In this document: positions 33,540-45,368 of the stretch, in pieces
How positions within the stretch are numbered: the first letter of the stretch is position 1
Layout: each line of letters opens with the position of its first letter
DNA from: Iris pallida
Lineage: Eukaryota > Streptophyta > Magnoliopsida > Asparagales > Iridaceae
Assembly: GCA_029216955.1 (NCBI GenBank)
Contig: JANAVB010006998.1
Span: forward strand, 1,974,692-2,038,691
Direction: 5' to 3'
Length of the DNA: 64,000 nt
Notes under the pieces: model-generated
Seen by the model: the letters and a program-made list of their open reading frames with translations, nothing else
Databases searched by the model: none
Told to the model about the DNA's origin: nothing
Made by a program: the position numbers and the translations under genes

Positions 33540-34285
33540 AATTGGTGGATCCGCTAGTATAGGCCGGATGTACTTAGTATCTACTGTATCAGATTAGTAT
33601 CGGTCTATTGGTTTGGTATAGGATGTATCAGATTGGTATTGGCCTTAACAAATTACTATCGTCCTATCCGATATGTACATGTATCGGCCGTATAGCTAGA
33701 ATTCATATTGGCCTTATCGATTTTCTATTGGTCATATCCGATAGGTATCGGCCGTGTCGGATTAGTATCGACCATTTCGGATTAGTATCGTAAAAGGTTT
33801 AGTAACAACTGTACTTGGATTTCTCTCTTTTCGACCTAGAATACCATTGCAAGAGAGTCACCAGACCGTGATTGGCCAGTTACAGTAACATACATGCTTC
33901 CTTTTCCGTTAGAAAAAGCGAGATTGAAAAGGAAGAATGTATGTTCTGTAACTGGCCAGCTACGCTCTCGTGACTCTCTTTTAATGGTAATCTAGCACTA
34001 GAAGAGAGAAATCCAAGTACAATTGTTACTAAACCTTCTACGATATTAATTCGGAATGGTCTATACTAATCCAACACGGCCGATACCTATCGGATATGAC
34101 CAATACCAAATCGATAAGGCAAATACGAATCCTAGCTATACGGCCGATACATATCGAATAGGACAATACCAATTCGCTAAGACCAATACCAACCGATACG
34201 GCCTATACCAAACAGATAGATCGATACTAATCCGATATGGTCAATACTTATAAGTAACTACGGTCGAGGAGGTTGATCCGCTGGT
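33540..34285. repeat. Long near-palindrome (arms about 350 bp)
   Basis: The left arm (33540-33900) and right arm (33915-34285) are reverse complements at roughly 80-90% by eye, with a loop of about 20 bp near 33907. Example: ttggatttctctcttttcga on the left pairs with the right arm at about 33995-34015. The outer arms are themselves diverged tandem repeats of about 25 bp (core tcggattagtatcggcc). Confidence 0.85.
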
Positions 34286-34369
34286 ACATCCATGTACAAT
34301 CAACAAAGTAACGATCCATTTCAATTTGGATGTGAAAAAATGTATCGTAAGACAAACTAAACATAATTA

Positions 34370-34561
34370 GTTCGATATCGATACCGATACCGATTTCGAT
34401 ACTCAACGAAATAGTTTGATACCGATACCGATACTCAATGAAATAGTCCGATACCGATACCGATACACATAGGACTAGCCCGATACCGATACTGATTTGG
34501 TTTTGGTTTTGATTTCAGTTTCAATTTCGAACGTACTAAAATTTATATATACTCGGCACAC

Positions 34562-34621
<60 letters not shown>

Positions 34622-34636
34622 GTGTGTGTGTGTGTG

Positions 34637-34670
<34 letters not shown>

Positions 34671-34700
34671 AGTGTGTAAGTGTGTGTGTGTGTATGTTTG
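34370..34700. repeat. Simple repeats: (gatacc)n, (TA)n, (TG)n
   Basis: Imperfect gataccgatacc runs at 34375-34495, then (TA)n at 34564-34619 and (TG)n at 34620-34705. ORFs reading Ile-Tyr or Val-Cys repeats here are artefacts. Confidence 0.95.
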
Positions 34701-34705
34701 TGTGT

Positions 34706-35370
34706 GTGCCAACAGCATCCCCTCTCCGACCCCCTCCCCCCCCTCCCCGACCCCCGCCCCCACCCCCCATCCCCGACAGCACCCACCGCCCACGGTACCC
34801 CCCCCACCCCCACCCCCCTCCCCGACCCCCTCCTCCACCCCCCATCCCCGACAGCACCCACCGTCCACGGTACCCCCCCTCCCCTACCCCCCACCCCCCT
34901 CCCCGACAGCATCCTCTACCAGACCCCCTCTCATATCCCCCTCCCCCGATCCGATACCGATTCTGATTCTGATACCGACCTCCCCCGATCCGATGTACTC
35001 ATAGGATTGGTCCGATCGAAAACCACCTATACCCCTCCCCCGATCCGAAACTACCGAAACCCCCCCACCCCCTCCCCTACCCCGCCGGACAGTAAAATCC
35101 CCTCCCCCTCCCCCACCCCCCCCCTCCCCCTTCCGACATCCCACCCACGACAGCAAACCCCCACCCCACCCCCTCCCCCCCGACAGCAAACACCCACACC
35201 CTACCCCCCGCCCCGTACCCAACACCATCCATCACCCGCCCTCCCTCCCTCCCCTCACCGTCGGCCACCGCGACAGCCGATCCCCCCCACCCAAAACCCA
35301 ACCCCTTCCCCGAAACCCTAAACCCTACCTTGCCCCCCGCCCTTAACACCCTTCCCCCCTGCCCCCACTC
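34706..35370. repeat. C-rich tandem repeat tract
   Basis: Strongly asymmetric: nearly all C on the plus strand, with unit-like pieces such as cccgacagcacccaccg and cacggtacccccc repeated 2-3 times. The tract continues past the solo LTR at 39563-39620, so the LTR inserted into it. Confidence 0.85.
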
Positions 35371-38300
35371 TGTCACGACCCGCATCCTAGAGTTAGGACA
35401 CAAGAACGTAACAATGCCCAGCCTACGCCGCAGTGTCGGCGGTAGAACGCTGTCGTAGGTCACAATACATCTAACAGTATAAGACTAAACAATTTATACT
35501 CCCCGAATGGTGGTGACATAGCAGATACAGTCTCAATCACATCTAAGGTAGAGCATGATAAAGATAGATAAACATGAAATCCAAAAGAGATACAGGAGAT
35601 AGAAGTCTAAGTGTCTAAGATACAAAAATCCAAAAATACATATCAAAACTCAAATACAGTAATCCACAAAGTAAATACAACTCCAGACAATAGAAATAAC
35701 TATCTAAACAACCTCTAAAGTGTCTCCTCTAGGCTAGCAGACAAGCTCCAGGCTATCTGTAAAATTTATCAGCAGGTCCAGTCAGGACAGGAGCGAGCAC
35801 ATTACATCTCAACAGTTCATAGCAGGTTAGAAAATATAATCATGCAGTAAAGTAAGATACAGGTACTGAAAGAAATACAGTATATAAACAGAGAGAGAAA
35901 GCTGTAATAGAAATATCTACTATAGATAGAGAACTAACATGTGGCTAGTGAGTCAGAGTACAATATAGACATGTAAATGGCATAGGAGATTCTGATGCTA
36001 CACTATGGAAGAGATTCGATACTACACTACTTGGATAGTATTCACATGTCTATTTTTACTCCCCCGTACCCCCAATCGATACACAAGGATCCAACCAAGT
36101 TATGTTATGATTCCACGCAAAGCCCCCGAAGGGTGATACATGGATGTCCCAAAAATGGGGATTCTAGGAGATTCTAGGATACCAATAAATGGGATAAGAG
36201 ATTCTAGGAGACTCTGTGATCATAAGGGTATATGTCACAAGTGATCAAAGAACCTGTGAAGCATAGTGATACGTCATGTAAGTGAAATGCACAGAACATG
36301 TAGTACCCGATGCTCCCTAAGGATAACATCTCAAGAAGGGATCCGTATAGTACCAATCTGTGTGACCAACGTGACAATACAAGTAAAGTAATTTAATACA
36401 GGAAATAATTCTAAGCAGGATATGAAATGATCAGAGAATGTACTCGCCTGATAACCTGAACAGCTGATAAGTATAGGGGGGTCCAACTGAAGCCACAGAG
36501 TCCTATTTAAAGCAACACAGGTTACAAGGTGTTCAAGTTGTAAATAAGGAATCTCTACAAGCAATCTATATTATCCTAGGTTCTTTTAAGTCAAAGCAAC
36601 TCTAGGTCGACTCCGGTCAATAATCTAGTCAAACTAGGTCAAGTGTTGACTTACAGTTGACTTTGGGTCAACTGGTCAACTCTGGTCAAACATGGTCAAT
36701 TCTAGTCTAATATAAAGTGTACTTCGTTACTTGTACGTCGAAACTTACGACACGCAAATCGAGATATGAAGATTATCGGTAAAATTGATAATCTTATTAT
36801 AGTGATCCATGTGTCCATCTTATTAATTTCAGCGATGTGAGATCACTGGAATTGACTGAGCTTAGTTTCGTTGTACTAATCCCAAAATACGAACATTATA
36901 AGAATTAATTATTAATTAATTATAAAAAGGTTAAACTCAGAGAAATTATCAACAAACATTGTCGGACAATGAAATAAACATCGCCAACGTGTCCAGAATG
37001 GTCAAATTAGCTAGGATAGCCTCCCCATCGGTCCAATTTGGATACAAGGGCAAAAAGGTAATTTCGGATCAAAACAGTGTTTGTGTCGGAGCCATTTTGT
37101 ACCGAAAAACGTGCAAGAAAAATAAGTCTACAAAATATAACAAATTATATGTCCACGAAACCAGAATGACGATACGAACCCAACGGTATCTCCAGAATTG
37201 GATTCCGTTGACCCGATCTCAATTTGGCCCGTTGACCAGAACTTGGAATTCCGGTTTGCACGAAAATACGTGCCGGAGCCAAAGTTCTCAAAACTCAGCA
37301 AACTACCTGTCAACGAGTCCAGAATGACGATACGAACTCAACGGTATCTCCAGAATTGGATTCCGATGAGCCTGCGTCAAAAAGTCTCATTGACCCAGAA
37401 TGTGGGACCCACTTTACACCGAAAAACGTGTCAGGCCCACGTTCTCCAAATCTAACAAATTTTATATGAAAATATGCCAGAACGACGCCACGAGTCTAAT
37501 AGTGGGGTCAGAAATGAAATCTGGAGTCCCGTGTTCAAAAATAGAATTTTACAAGTTAGAAATTACGAATTCGGACGGCAAACTTTAGCGTCGAATTCAA
37601 CCAATCAAACAAGCTCACAATGAACCGAAACTGGACGGGTAGCAAGAGGGTTATACCAGCTTCGCAAAGGAACTGGTAGCACGCCAAAAGGAGCTGCGGT
37701 GGAGAAGATACAAGCGACGAAGTTGGCCCCGCGAAACTGTCCAAATTTAATATAATTTAAACGGTCAACTTGGTGGCCGGTTTTGATGTATCAAACGATA
37801 AAATTAACGGACAAAAATTGATAGGGATGAAGGTGGATATACCGAGATTGCGACGGAGCGAAGAAATCGACGATCCAACGGTCGGATTTTCGAGAAAATG
37901 CACACGAAGTTGCTGCGACGGGGCACAATTTCAACGTCATTTTCGAGCTCATCACGACGGGACGTCGTACAAAACGCACGAATCGCCTCGACGACGCGTC
38001 CCGGAGGACGGTGGCCGTCAGGGGGGAACTCGTCGGAGTAGGGCGCACCCACGGCGAGCCACGGCGGCCCATGCGGCGGTACGGCGGCGCACGATGGTGG
38101 CCCGCGTGCGTACGTGTGCGCGCCTCCATGCGTGCATGCATCACGAAGCTGCTGCTGCAGCTGCTGTGCGCTCCGGCGGTGGCCGGCCCGGCCAGGCGTT
38201 ACGGCCAGGGACATGGCGGCGGATCACCTCGACGAGGGTGGGGGTGGAACGAAGGTTGATGGTGGTGGTGAAGACCATGGTGATGGTGGTCAGTTTGTTG

Positions 38301-39562
38301 CAATGGAGAGGAGGAATGAGGTGGAGGAACTGCGGGCTCGGCCATGGTGGCCGACGGCCTGGAGGGAAGGTGAGGTGGAGGAAGCTTTCGTGTGGAGGAA
38401 GAGAAGAAGTCGGGTTTGCCATGGGGTGGTCGGGTGCATGTCTCGGGGAGGAGGTTGGATAGAAGCTGCTGTGTATGGAGTTGTTGTGATGAGTTGATTA
38501 GTTGTGAAGTGTGTAGGAAAAACAAAGAAAGGAGATGGAGAAGAATGAGTTCATTAATGAGAGGGAGAGAGAAATGCCTTCCCTAGAAATTATGGCCGGC
38601 CTACCAATATTTGTTGGCTACTATGAATGTGAGGGGGAATAAATGGTTATGATTAATGTAGGGAGATCCAAGGGTGGAGATTAAATGTGTAGGAAAATAG
38701 GTCATTCCCATGGATAAAAATCAATGGAAATTTCTAATAATAATTAAAAATAGATAGAATGAATATTTAGTATTTTTCAAGGGTAATGAGGCTGAGGATG
38801 ATGGTGATGGAGAATAACACGAAGCTGGGCTGGGTTCGGTCAAGCTGGTTTGGGTCAAATCAGACATTGTGCAAAAATCGAATTAAATTTAGACGTTGAT
38901 GATCATGGATAAATAAGTAGCACATGGGGATTCCAATAAATGGGACACAAGTGGCGGACGGGTAGTAGGCTTAATGTGGGCCATGTCCATAGTTGGGGCT
39001 GACAGGTTTTGGTCGACAGAGGACCCACAAGTCAAGTTGGAAGATAAATATGACACCGTGGGGTGAAATAAAATCGGGTCACGTGTCAGAAAAGTTGTGC
39101 GAAGCAAATGGAGCACAAGATGACGTGTCTGAGTGGGACACGAAGGTCATGGGTGACGAGCGTCTCGAGTATATCTTCAATGAGAAGTTAGTTTCAAGAA
39201 ACAGACTGGTCTTGCGCTCCAAAATTAAAAGTCACGGTAACGTGCTAAAAATGATCAAGAAAAAGAGTGGGAAAATCAATTAATGATCAAACGGTCTAAT
39301 TCGACCAGAAGTTCAGCGAAGCAAAAAGAGTACAAGGGAACAAGTCTGAGTGGAACACCATATACCGTCATGAAGGTAATCCTGTCCACTCCAAAACTCG
39401 TGAAGAATATTTCCAGAGTTGAACATCCCTGACACTCCAATTATCAAAGGCATGGAAAAGTACACTTAAGGAAAATAACAGAATAATTTATTTATCGAAA
39501 CCAATCAATCAGAAAATAAAATAAAATGAAAAAAAATTAACCCGAAATTCAGGGTGCTCACA
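35371..39562 (-). mobile_element. Solo LTR of a third Tekay-related family
   Basis: 4192 bp with TG...CA ends on the minus strand (starts TGTGAGCACCCTG at 39562, ends GGGTCGTGACA at 35371) and a perfect 5-bp duplication CACTC at 35366-35370 and 39563-39567. No primer site, gag or pol lies between, so an internal deletion by LTR-LTR recombination is likely. The LTR 3' half (35371-36700) is close to the TR-GAG LTR; the 5' half is unrelated, with a GC-rich stretch at 37850-38480 giving long overlapping ORFs of no recognisable family. Confidence 0.85.
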
Positions 39563-39844
39563 CACTCCCTCCCCCCTACCCCGTCGGCCCCAGCGACAGC
39601 CGACCCCCCTCCCAAACTCGAAACCCTATATGTTAAACAGAGAGAGAGAGGGAGAGAGAGAGAGAGAGATAGATCCGTCGGAGAGAGCTTCACCGGAGAG
39701 AGAGATCCGTCGGAGAGAGCTTCGCCGGAGAGAGAGAACCGTCGGAGAGAGCTCGCCGCCGGAGGGAGAGAGTGGGGGGAAGAGAGAGAGTCTTTTTGGG
39801 GGGAATAAAAAATTCCCTCCCGTCGGTTTAATTTAAGTTAGGTT
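39563..39844. repeat. C-rich tail and GA-rich tandem repeat
   Basis: 39563-39620 continues the C-rich tract. 39640-39790 is a (GA)n run passing into about three copies of a roughly 34-bp unit (gagagatccgtcggagagag then cttcgccg). Confidence 0.85.
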
Positions 39845-40198
39845 ACAGTATTTAGCGACGGACTACCGACGGATATATCCGTCGCTAGGTAGTCGCTAAA
39901 TACCCACTAGATTACCGACAGAACGTCCGTCGCTAGTTAGATGCTAATTTATTGTGCCATTTTTTTTAGATTTTGCCGCCACAATGTGCGTCATATTAGC
40001 GACGAAGATCAATCCGTCGCAAGATTTTTGTTAAATTAGCGACGGATGTGCAACTGATTTTTACACAAAAAAATAAAAAAATTATCCATTGCTTTCTGAC
40101 GGTAGTCCGTCACAAGGTAGTTGCTAGTCCGTCATTATTACCGACGAACAAGATCGGTCGCTAATGGTCCGTCGCCAAATTGTTGTATTTTAGTAGTG
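39845..40198. repeat. Right CACTA subterminal repeats and terminus
   Basis: Repeated ttagcgacggac/gtccgtcgcta units in both orientations, ending in the inverted repeat ttgtattttagtagtg (40183-40198), the inverse of CACTACTAAAATACAA. Confidence 0.88.
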
Positions 40199-40247
40199 TT
40201 GAGCTAGTGGATTTTGGATAGGGTCTGATAGATGATGATCTCTAATT

Positions 40248-40306
<59 letters not shown>

Positions 40307-40670
40307 TTATGGTTAGACATCTATTAGTAGACTGTGTTGGTTGTGTCTTTCTTTTATGCATGACATTTTCAGTATTTCACTACTAGTTATTTCCTTTATG
40401 CACTTGTTATTTGTGGAAATATTGTTATTTGGTTATCTCTCTGGTATTACTTTGTCTGTTTGATGATCATTGTTGGCTTCACACATTAGGGGGAGCCAAA
40501 ACCATTTTTCATTGACAAAGGGGAAGAAAGAGCGCAATACCAAAATCAACAATCAAAGAAAGAATACCAAAACCACATTTTTTAAGGTAATTTTACTTGT
40601 TCTATTTAGATATATTTTAGATATATTTTGGTATAGACTCAAGTTTGTCAATTATCAAAATGGGGGAGAT
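40199..40670 (+). other. copia 3' untranslated region with several polypurine tracts
   Basis: No gene. It contains (TA)n at 40254-40303 and three purine tracts: ttagggggagcc at about 40487, aaaggggaagaaagag at about 40518 and atgggggagat at 40660-40670, the last directly before the LTR. Repeated polypurine tracts are known from Sireviruses. Confidence 0.8.
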
Positions 40671-41746
40671 TGTTGGCCCATTCTATGGGCACACCTGATT
40701 TTAATAATCGACATAAACTTAAGTAAGTACACAAAATATACGAACTGCTGCTAATAATTTCAGGTCTTATGAAATCAATATCAACAAGCGTACTACTGCA
40801 TCAGCCATCACATAAATCATCATTCTGAAGCTTACTTTCATTGGAATATAGTCCGAGTCATCTTACAATTTATTATGTATTTTATCTTTATTGAGTCTAG
40901 GATATAAATTGTAAGATCGACTCGGTAATACTGGCTTAGGTTAATCTTAGTCCACTTTTCTATACAGCCTACCTATCCATATTCTACCTACCAAAAAGTT
41001 CAATTCCATTCTGCAACAATATTTCACAAATGTTTAAAAATTTTACCTAGACAGAACTCAAGCCGAGTTCTGCCCGAGTTCGGCCCGAGTTCGTTTAAAT
41101 TTAAATATTTGTTGCCTCAAAATATGCATGCAACGTTCATTTGTGAAATCTTTGCATCAGAACTCTGCCCGAGTTCGGTCCTAGAAAATACCTATAAATA
41201 GAAGAGAATTTCTCATTCCAAATAACTCAATCAATTTTAGCTTCTCTTCTCTCTTCAATAAGTGTTTTCATCCGATCAAAAGTTTTCATATCACACCTAC
41301 ACTCCTCTTAGCAAAAAGCCAGTAATATCTATTTCGATCTAGAGTCTTTTGGTTTTCAAGAGTTGTAAAGAGGTTATTTGAAGTACAGAAACTATCTCTG
41401 TTGTGGAACCGATCGTGCGCTCGTCACCATGCACGGTGTTGTAAAGTTGGTCATGCACTTGTCACTAAGCACGATGTTGTAAGAAACTGCAAGCTCTCAA
41501 TTAGCTTGTGCCTTAGTGGATTAACATCGAGAAAGAGTACTCGAGACTGGATTAGTCCTCTCAGAAGGATACCAGTATACACGGTTGTGTCAGAGAGTTT
41601 GATCTTTCTATCTCTTGCTATATTTATTTATTGTCTCTTATTCACTTCCATAGTTATCTGTTTATAATTTTTAAATCGGTGATTATTTTCTACTGCACTC
41701 GCACATACTCTATTCACCCCCTCTAGAGGTGCTCAAAGGTCCTACA
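40671..41746 (+). repeat. 3' LTR of the copia element
   Basis: 1076 bp from TGTTGGCCCA to TCCTACA. It holds three copies of a ccgagttc(t/g)gcccgagttc type motif at 41055-41098 and 41160-41180, a TATA box cctataaatag at 41191-41201 and a C/T-rich leader. Its last 389 bp match 1-394. Confidence 0.93.
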
Positions 41747-42172
41747 AGCTTGGCCCTCAGTTGCTTCCCTCTCTTTCTCAGCTACCTCAACCTTGTAAAG
41801 TTCAATGGAAGTAGTAGCTTCGATGATGTTTGATTCTAGCTCTCTAGATCATACTGATAAGGCAATTATAGAGTTATTCAAGGCAATTTGTCGTGCTTCA
41901 TATTCAGGAGCTATTGTCCCACATTCTGCATCTACCAGTTTTTGGATATTGCCTCTCTTTAGATCCTGGTAAGATTTAATAGGCTCCTTAAGCTCATCCA
42001 AGATATGCTCACAACGAGAAAGTTCGAACCAAAGTTTATCATGACTATGACACACAATATTCCTATAATTTGTAACGGCTATTCTCAGAGATGGAAATTC
42101 AAACCAAAATTTGTAACGGTTAGGCGATCCGTACGAGAAAAGCGGGTCGGTTATGATTTTATCATGCGCCAA
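41747..42172 (-). pseudogene. Antisense ORF fragment in Tat C
   Basis: Minus-strand frame with one TGA at 41849 and a good coding look. The first part has a near repeat (FWFEFPSLRIAV, then LWFELSRCEHIL). It then becomes a Glu/Lys-rich helical, probably coiled-coil region (LKRGNIQKLVDAECG, EARQIALNNSIIAL). After the stop, ELESNIIEATTSIELYKVEV continues to the copia junction at 41747. No family recognised. It probably belongs to an accessory gene of the Tat element, as in A and B. Confidence 0.45.
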
Positions 42173-42249
42173 TCATGCTAAAACAGCTTCTTATTCAAAG
42201 TATTCCAAATTTTGAAGTTTTTCACATTTGAAAACTTTGAAGGGGGTCT
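41747..42249 (+). mobile_element. Tat element C, 3' internal fragment
   Basis: The sequence flanking the copia insertion. Its right edge is the block caaagtattccaaattttga to ctttgaagggggtct (42197-42249), which recurs before the LTRs of Tat A and B. It marks this as the 3' end of a plus-strand Tat element cut by the copia insertion. It carries the antisense ORF below. Confidence 0.6.
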
Positions 42250-43153
42250 TGTAGAAGCTCAAAAAGTAAATATCACCATACGTTACTCATAAATGGCACC
42301 GGGACTCAAATCATCAAATGGCATTGGTCATCAGATGGCGCATGAAATCAGTTGGCCTTGGACCTAGGTGGCGCGGGTCGCCACGTGCCAAGCTTTCTCG
42401 AGAAGCTAAAACAGTTGTCATAATTACTGACAACACGTCAATTGAAGAAAATTTGTTCGAATCTCGAGCGTGCGGCACTCGAGAAGATTGTGTTAGATTT
42501 TTCATAATGACTGACAGCTACCTTGTGCCATTTGCATTTGGCACGAGGTGACTAATATCACTATATTAAGCAGAGGGCATTAAAATAGCAAATAGCGCCT
42601 GACGCCATTCAGGAGTTGGTGTTATTTTATCAAATCATCCAGAAGCAGTTAGATGACCTGGCGCATAGGCCACTAATCTCGAAGAATGTGCACACAACAC
42701 TGCCCACGACCAAACGTATCTCTGTCACAGAATGCTGCACGTCATATGCAGTTAAGTTAATCGTTCATACAAAGGATGATGGTACGCCAATTGCAGTATG
42801 CGCCAATCAGAATAACTGGCTAACAGTTATTTCAGAACTCTACAAATAGAGTTCCAAATCACTTCACAATAATCACTAATGATCACAATCTCCTGAGCAC
42901 TTGCTGCAGCACTCTCCAACGACTTTATTTTTCGACATCGCATCATCCAGGGGATAAAGTGATAATTTTCTGATCAGATTCCTACAGTTGTACTTCCCCA
43001 GAAATCAAATCGTACTCTTGCACTTTTCTCAGTTTGTAATCAAACTTTTGTTTTTGCGAACAATTAAGATTATTCAATTTATTCTCCTATATGTTCTTTC
43101 TAGTTGTGGTTAATTATATTTTATTGCTTTTGATTTATTTATGGATTTGGAAG

Positions 43154-43157
<4 letters not shown>
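42250..43157 (+). repeat. 3' LTR of Tat C (right end uncertain)
   Basis: It begins TGTAGAAGC directly after the polypurine tract gaagggggtct. There is a weak TATA-like box (ctacaaatag, 42840-42849) and a leader-like region, then the sequence runs into (TA)n at 43158. TGGCGC/GGCGCA motifs recur through the U3. The true CA end is not clear. Confidence 0.55.
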
Positions 43158-43205
<48 letters not shown>

Positions 43206-43319
43206 CATGGTTGTGTTTGATAAACTTTGGAGGTTTAGACAGCGTTCTACCGTCGACACTACGGCGTAGGCTGGACGTACCCACGACTCATGCCCAAAAT
43301 TTTGGGTGCAGATCGTGAC
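43158..43319 (+). repeat. (TA)n and Tekay-type LTR terminal fragment
   Basis: 43158-43201 is (TA)n. 43202-43319 matches only the last 100 bp or so of Tekay-type LTRs (gttctaccgtcgacactacg, gcgtaggctgg, gatcgtgaca). The rest of that LTR is missing, so it is a deletion remnant that cuts the PMD gene to its right. Confidence 0.7.
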
Positions 43320-45368
43320 AAATAGTTGTAAGACAGCTCCACTTGAGGAAACTTCCTACTATTTTCTTTTATAGCTATGACCTCTACCGCGAACTCTCTT
43401 ATACCTCGTATCCGGATGCACACCATCGCGGGGAGCAAAGCCAAAGGATGGCCAAACACTAGTTTCACAACAGGCAGGATAAGGTTTATGGTCACTCTCT
43501 CCACAGAACCAGTTCCACCAAGGAATAGATAATCTCGAAGCCATATCATCGGATAGGCAACTAGCACCGGCTTCGGTGACATCTTGAGCGTGCAGTGCCA
43601 GAAACAACAATAGATGTTATCGGATGGCTCCTTGTTTTCGTCCTCACGCGAATTGTGATCGCCAAGCTTCTTCACTTTGGCGATAATTTTCGCATGTGTG
43701 AGACCCTGGGGAGTAATGAAGCAATCTTTCGTCAGATCGCTTTTGTCGCGAGTAAAGACATAATCTCTCCAAACATGCACGTGAGATTGTGCCTTAATCT
43801 TATCCTTCCACTGATACAGATAATGGTGTCACAATACTTCTTTGAAGACCGTTATCATTTTTGGATCCTTCTCTTTCAAGGTAGAGAGCTCCTCATTCGT
43901 TGGAAAATACTCTTCATACAACTAGGTCCTCCAAGTCAGTTTCGAGATTTTAAACATCTCCTGAAACGAAAATCCTAGTTCCCCTACGGGCGTATAAAAT
44001 GTCCCAGTATGGGAATTATATAGCTCCATGATGGCCAGAAACATAGGCTGGTTTATCTCTATGCCAGTCTGGGTGGCCCGGATGGCAAAGGTCAAACCGA
44101 TCCCCTTGAGCACATCCTTGTACTTTGCCAAGATCCAAAGTGTCAGATCATCCCACTTTGGTACATGGTGACACCAACCTTCAACCCAAAATTCTTTTTT
44201 CGGATACAAAATCTTGGCTGCCAACATACGATTGACAAAATTTGAGACACAAGACAAAGGTTTAAGGGGGAACATCGTTGTATATATACTCCCAGGACGC
44301 AGAACTCGCAAAGAGTAAGATGTTCCTTCTTGCACAAAAGTAAAGATATCCTTTTGATCAGAAATGGAATCAATCTTGAAGGTTCCCAAAAATGCTCCTC
44401 CCTGAGTTAGGATAAGCACTCATTGCATCCTCCTTTTTGAAGCTAGGGAAATCAAGGCGGTCAGCAGCAACTGACGCTCTAACCTCGGGACATACATGTT
44501 AAGGCCCTTCGTCTTAAAGAACCAGTCCTCTTTGATCGTCAACACCTTTGCTTCATAGGAAGCCAGTCGATCCCCAAACAAAAATTGGGGCTTCAATTAA
44601 GCTTCGATGGCATTCTCAGCAGCACGAATCTTGCCCCTCTCCATCATAGCTTGAAGGAAAGAAGGGGGTTGATCCCTAATCAGCATAATCCTTTCTGACG
44701 GCAGGTCCAACATGATCACAGCCTTAGCCGGGTTGACTACCTCTTCATTAAATTCCAGACCCATCAGACAGAGGGAGTGGTCGAATAGAACTTCATTCAA
44801 AAGAGACAACGTCATAGACACTACAGAAGGACAAAAAGAAAAAAGAGTTACCAAAAACTTGGCCCTATTTAATAAAAAAGGCAAAAGTTATACGAAGTCT
44901 AGCACCGGCGCATGCAAACTTTCGTGCATCAGTAGTCTCGATGCATCATCAGGACAAAAGTCCCTGCGTGTTTACTGAGCTCTACCTCAGCGCATCTCCA
45001 GGACCGAAGTCCATGAGCTTTGGTTTGAAAGCTTCGACACATCTTTAAGGCCAAAGTCCATGTGCGTTAGCATAGTGCATCTTAGGCGCATCCCTAAGGT
45101 GTAGCTCGTTGAGCCACACCCATACGCTTCAGCAGAGTGGTTTGGAGCATGTTCTAAAATGGTTGCCCATCCATGTGCCCAATCGTGCATAAGTGACTGT
45201 GTATTTTAAAGAAATACTCCTAAAGCAGCAGCCACCCACGGACGACTTCTCTACGCATGTCGGCGTACGTCATGTCGACAACTTGGGGCTTGTCAGCACC
45301 AACTTTGACGGGCTTCTTGTCTTTGCCTTTTCCCTTGCCAACAACACCACGGGGAGCTTTGGGGGCCA
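43320..45368 (-). pseudogene. Antisense accessory gene of Tat A with plant mobile domain (PMD)
   Basis: Minus-strand gene starting at ATG 45368 (MAPKAPRGVVGKGKGK, basic). A TAG stops the first 48 codons; the frame structure downstream is decayed. Further pieces: FNEEVVNPAKAVIML (about 44750), WFFKTKGLNMYVPRLERQ (about 44520), then 44419-43922 with WDDLTLWILAKYKDVLKG and FLAIMELYNSHTGTFYTP followed by GELGFSF. That order (Trp...Ile-X-Glu-X-Trp/Tyr...Thr-X-Phe...Gly-Glu) is the PMD signature, a fold shared by MAIN/MAIL-type proteins and by transposon proteins. The C-terminal part (43780-43320, HVHVWRDYVFTRDKSDL) follows and is cut at 43319. Role in the element unknown. Confidence 0.55.

Larger units (their letters stand above)
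31293..40198. mobile_element. CACTA (En/Spm) DNA transposon, non-autonomous
   Basis: The 8.9 kb unit is flanked by a perfect 3-bp duplication TTG (31290-31292, 40199-40201). The terminal inverted repeats read CACAACTAAAATACAA on the left and CACTACTAAAATACAA inward from the right. Both ends carry many copies of a subterminal motif around TTAGCGACGG in both orientations, as in plant CACTA elements. I find no transposase. The interior holds a captured gene fragment, a long near-palindrome, simple repeats, a small ORF and a solo LTR. It interrupts the 3' untranslated region of the copia element. Confidence 0.9.
1..41746 (+). mobile_element. Sirevirus-like Ty1/copia retrotransposon (outer, split)
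   Basis: Copia-order element: LTR end, tRNA-Met primer site, gag with zinc knuckle, protease (DSG), integrase, reverse transcriptase (YVDD), RNase H, accessory ORF, polypurine tracts, 3' LTR. An ORF after pol and several polypurine tracts before the 3' LTR are Sirevirus traits. Two insertions interrupt it: a gypsy stack at 1868-26106 and a CACTA transposon at 31293-40198. Without them the visible element is about 8.6 kb. Its left end lies outside the window, so its target duplication cannot be tested; the right flank starts agctt. The LTR parts differ at roughly one position in ten by eye, and all coding parts carry stops, so it is old and inactive. Confidence 0.88.

Noticed and set aside
34497..35321. 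Several long ORFs on both strands over the simple-repeat and C-rich region
   Set aside because: They translate (TA)n, (TG)n and C-rich repeats into Ile-Tyr, Val-Cys or Pro-rich strings, overlap in many frames and have no domain.
35315..35335. Telomere-like ccctaaaccct here and near 47770
   Set aside because: Only one to two units; too short for an interstitial telomere array.
37770..38525. Overlapping ORFs up to 230 codons on both strands inside the solo LTR
   Set aside because: GC-rich sequence has few stops by chance; no recognisable domain and no single favoured frame.
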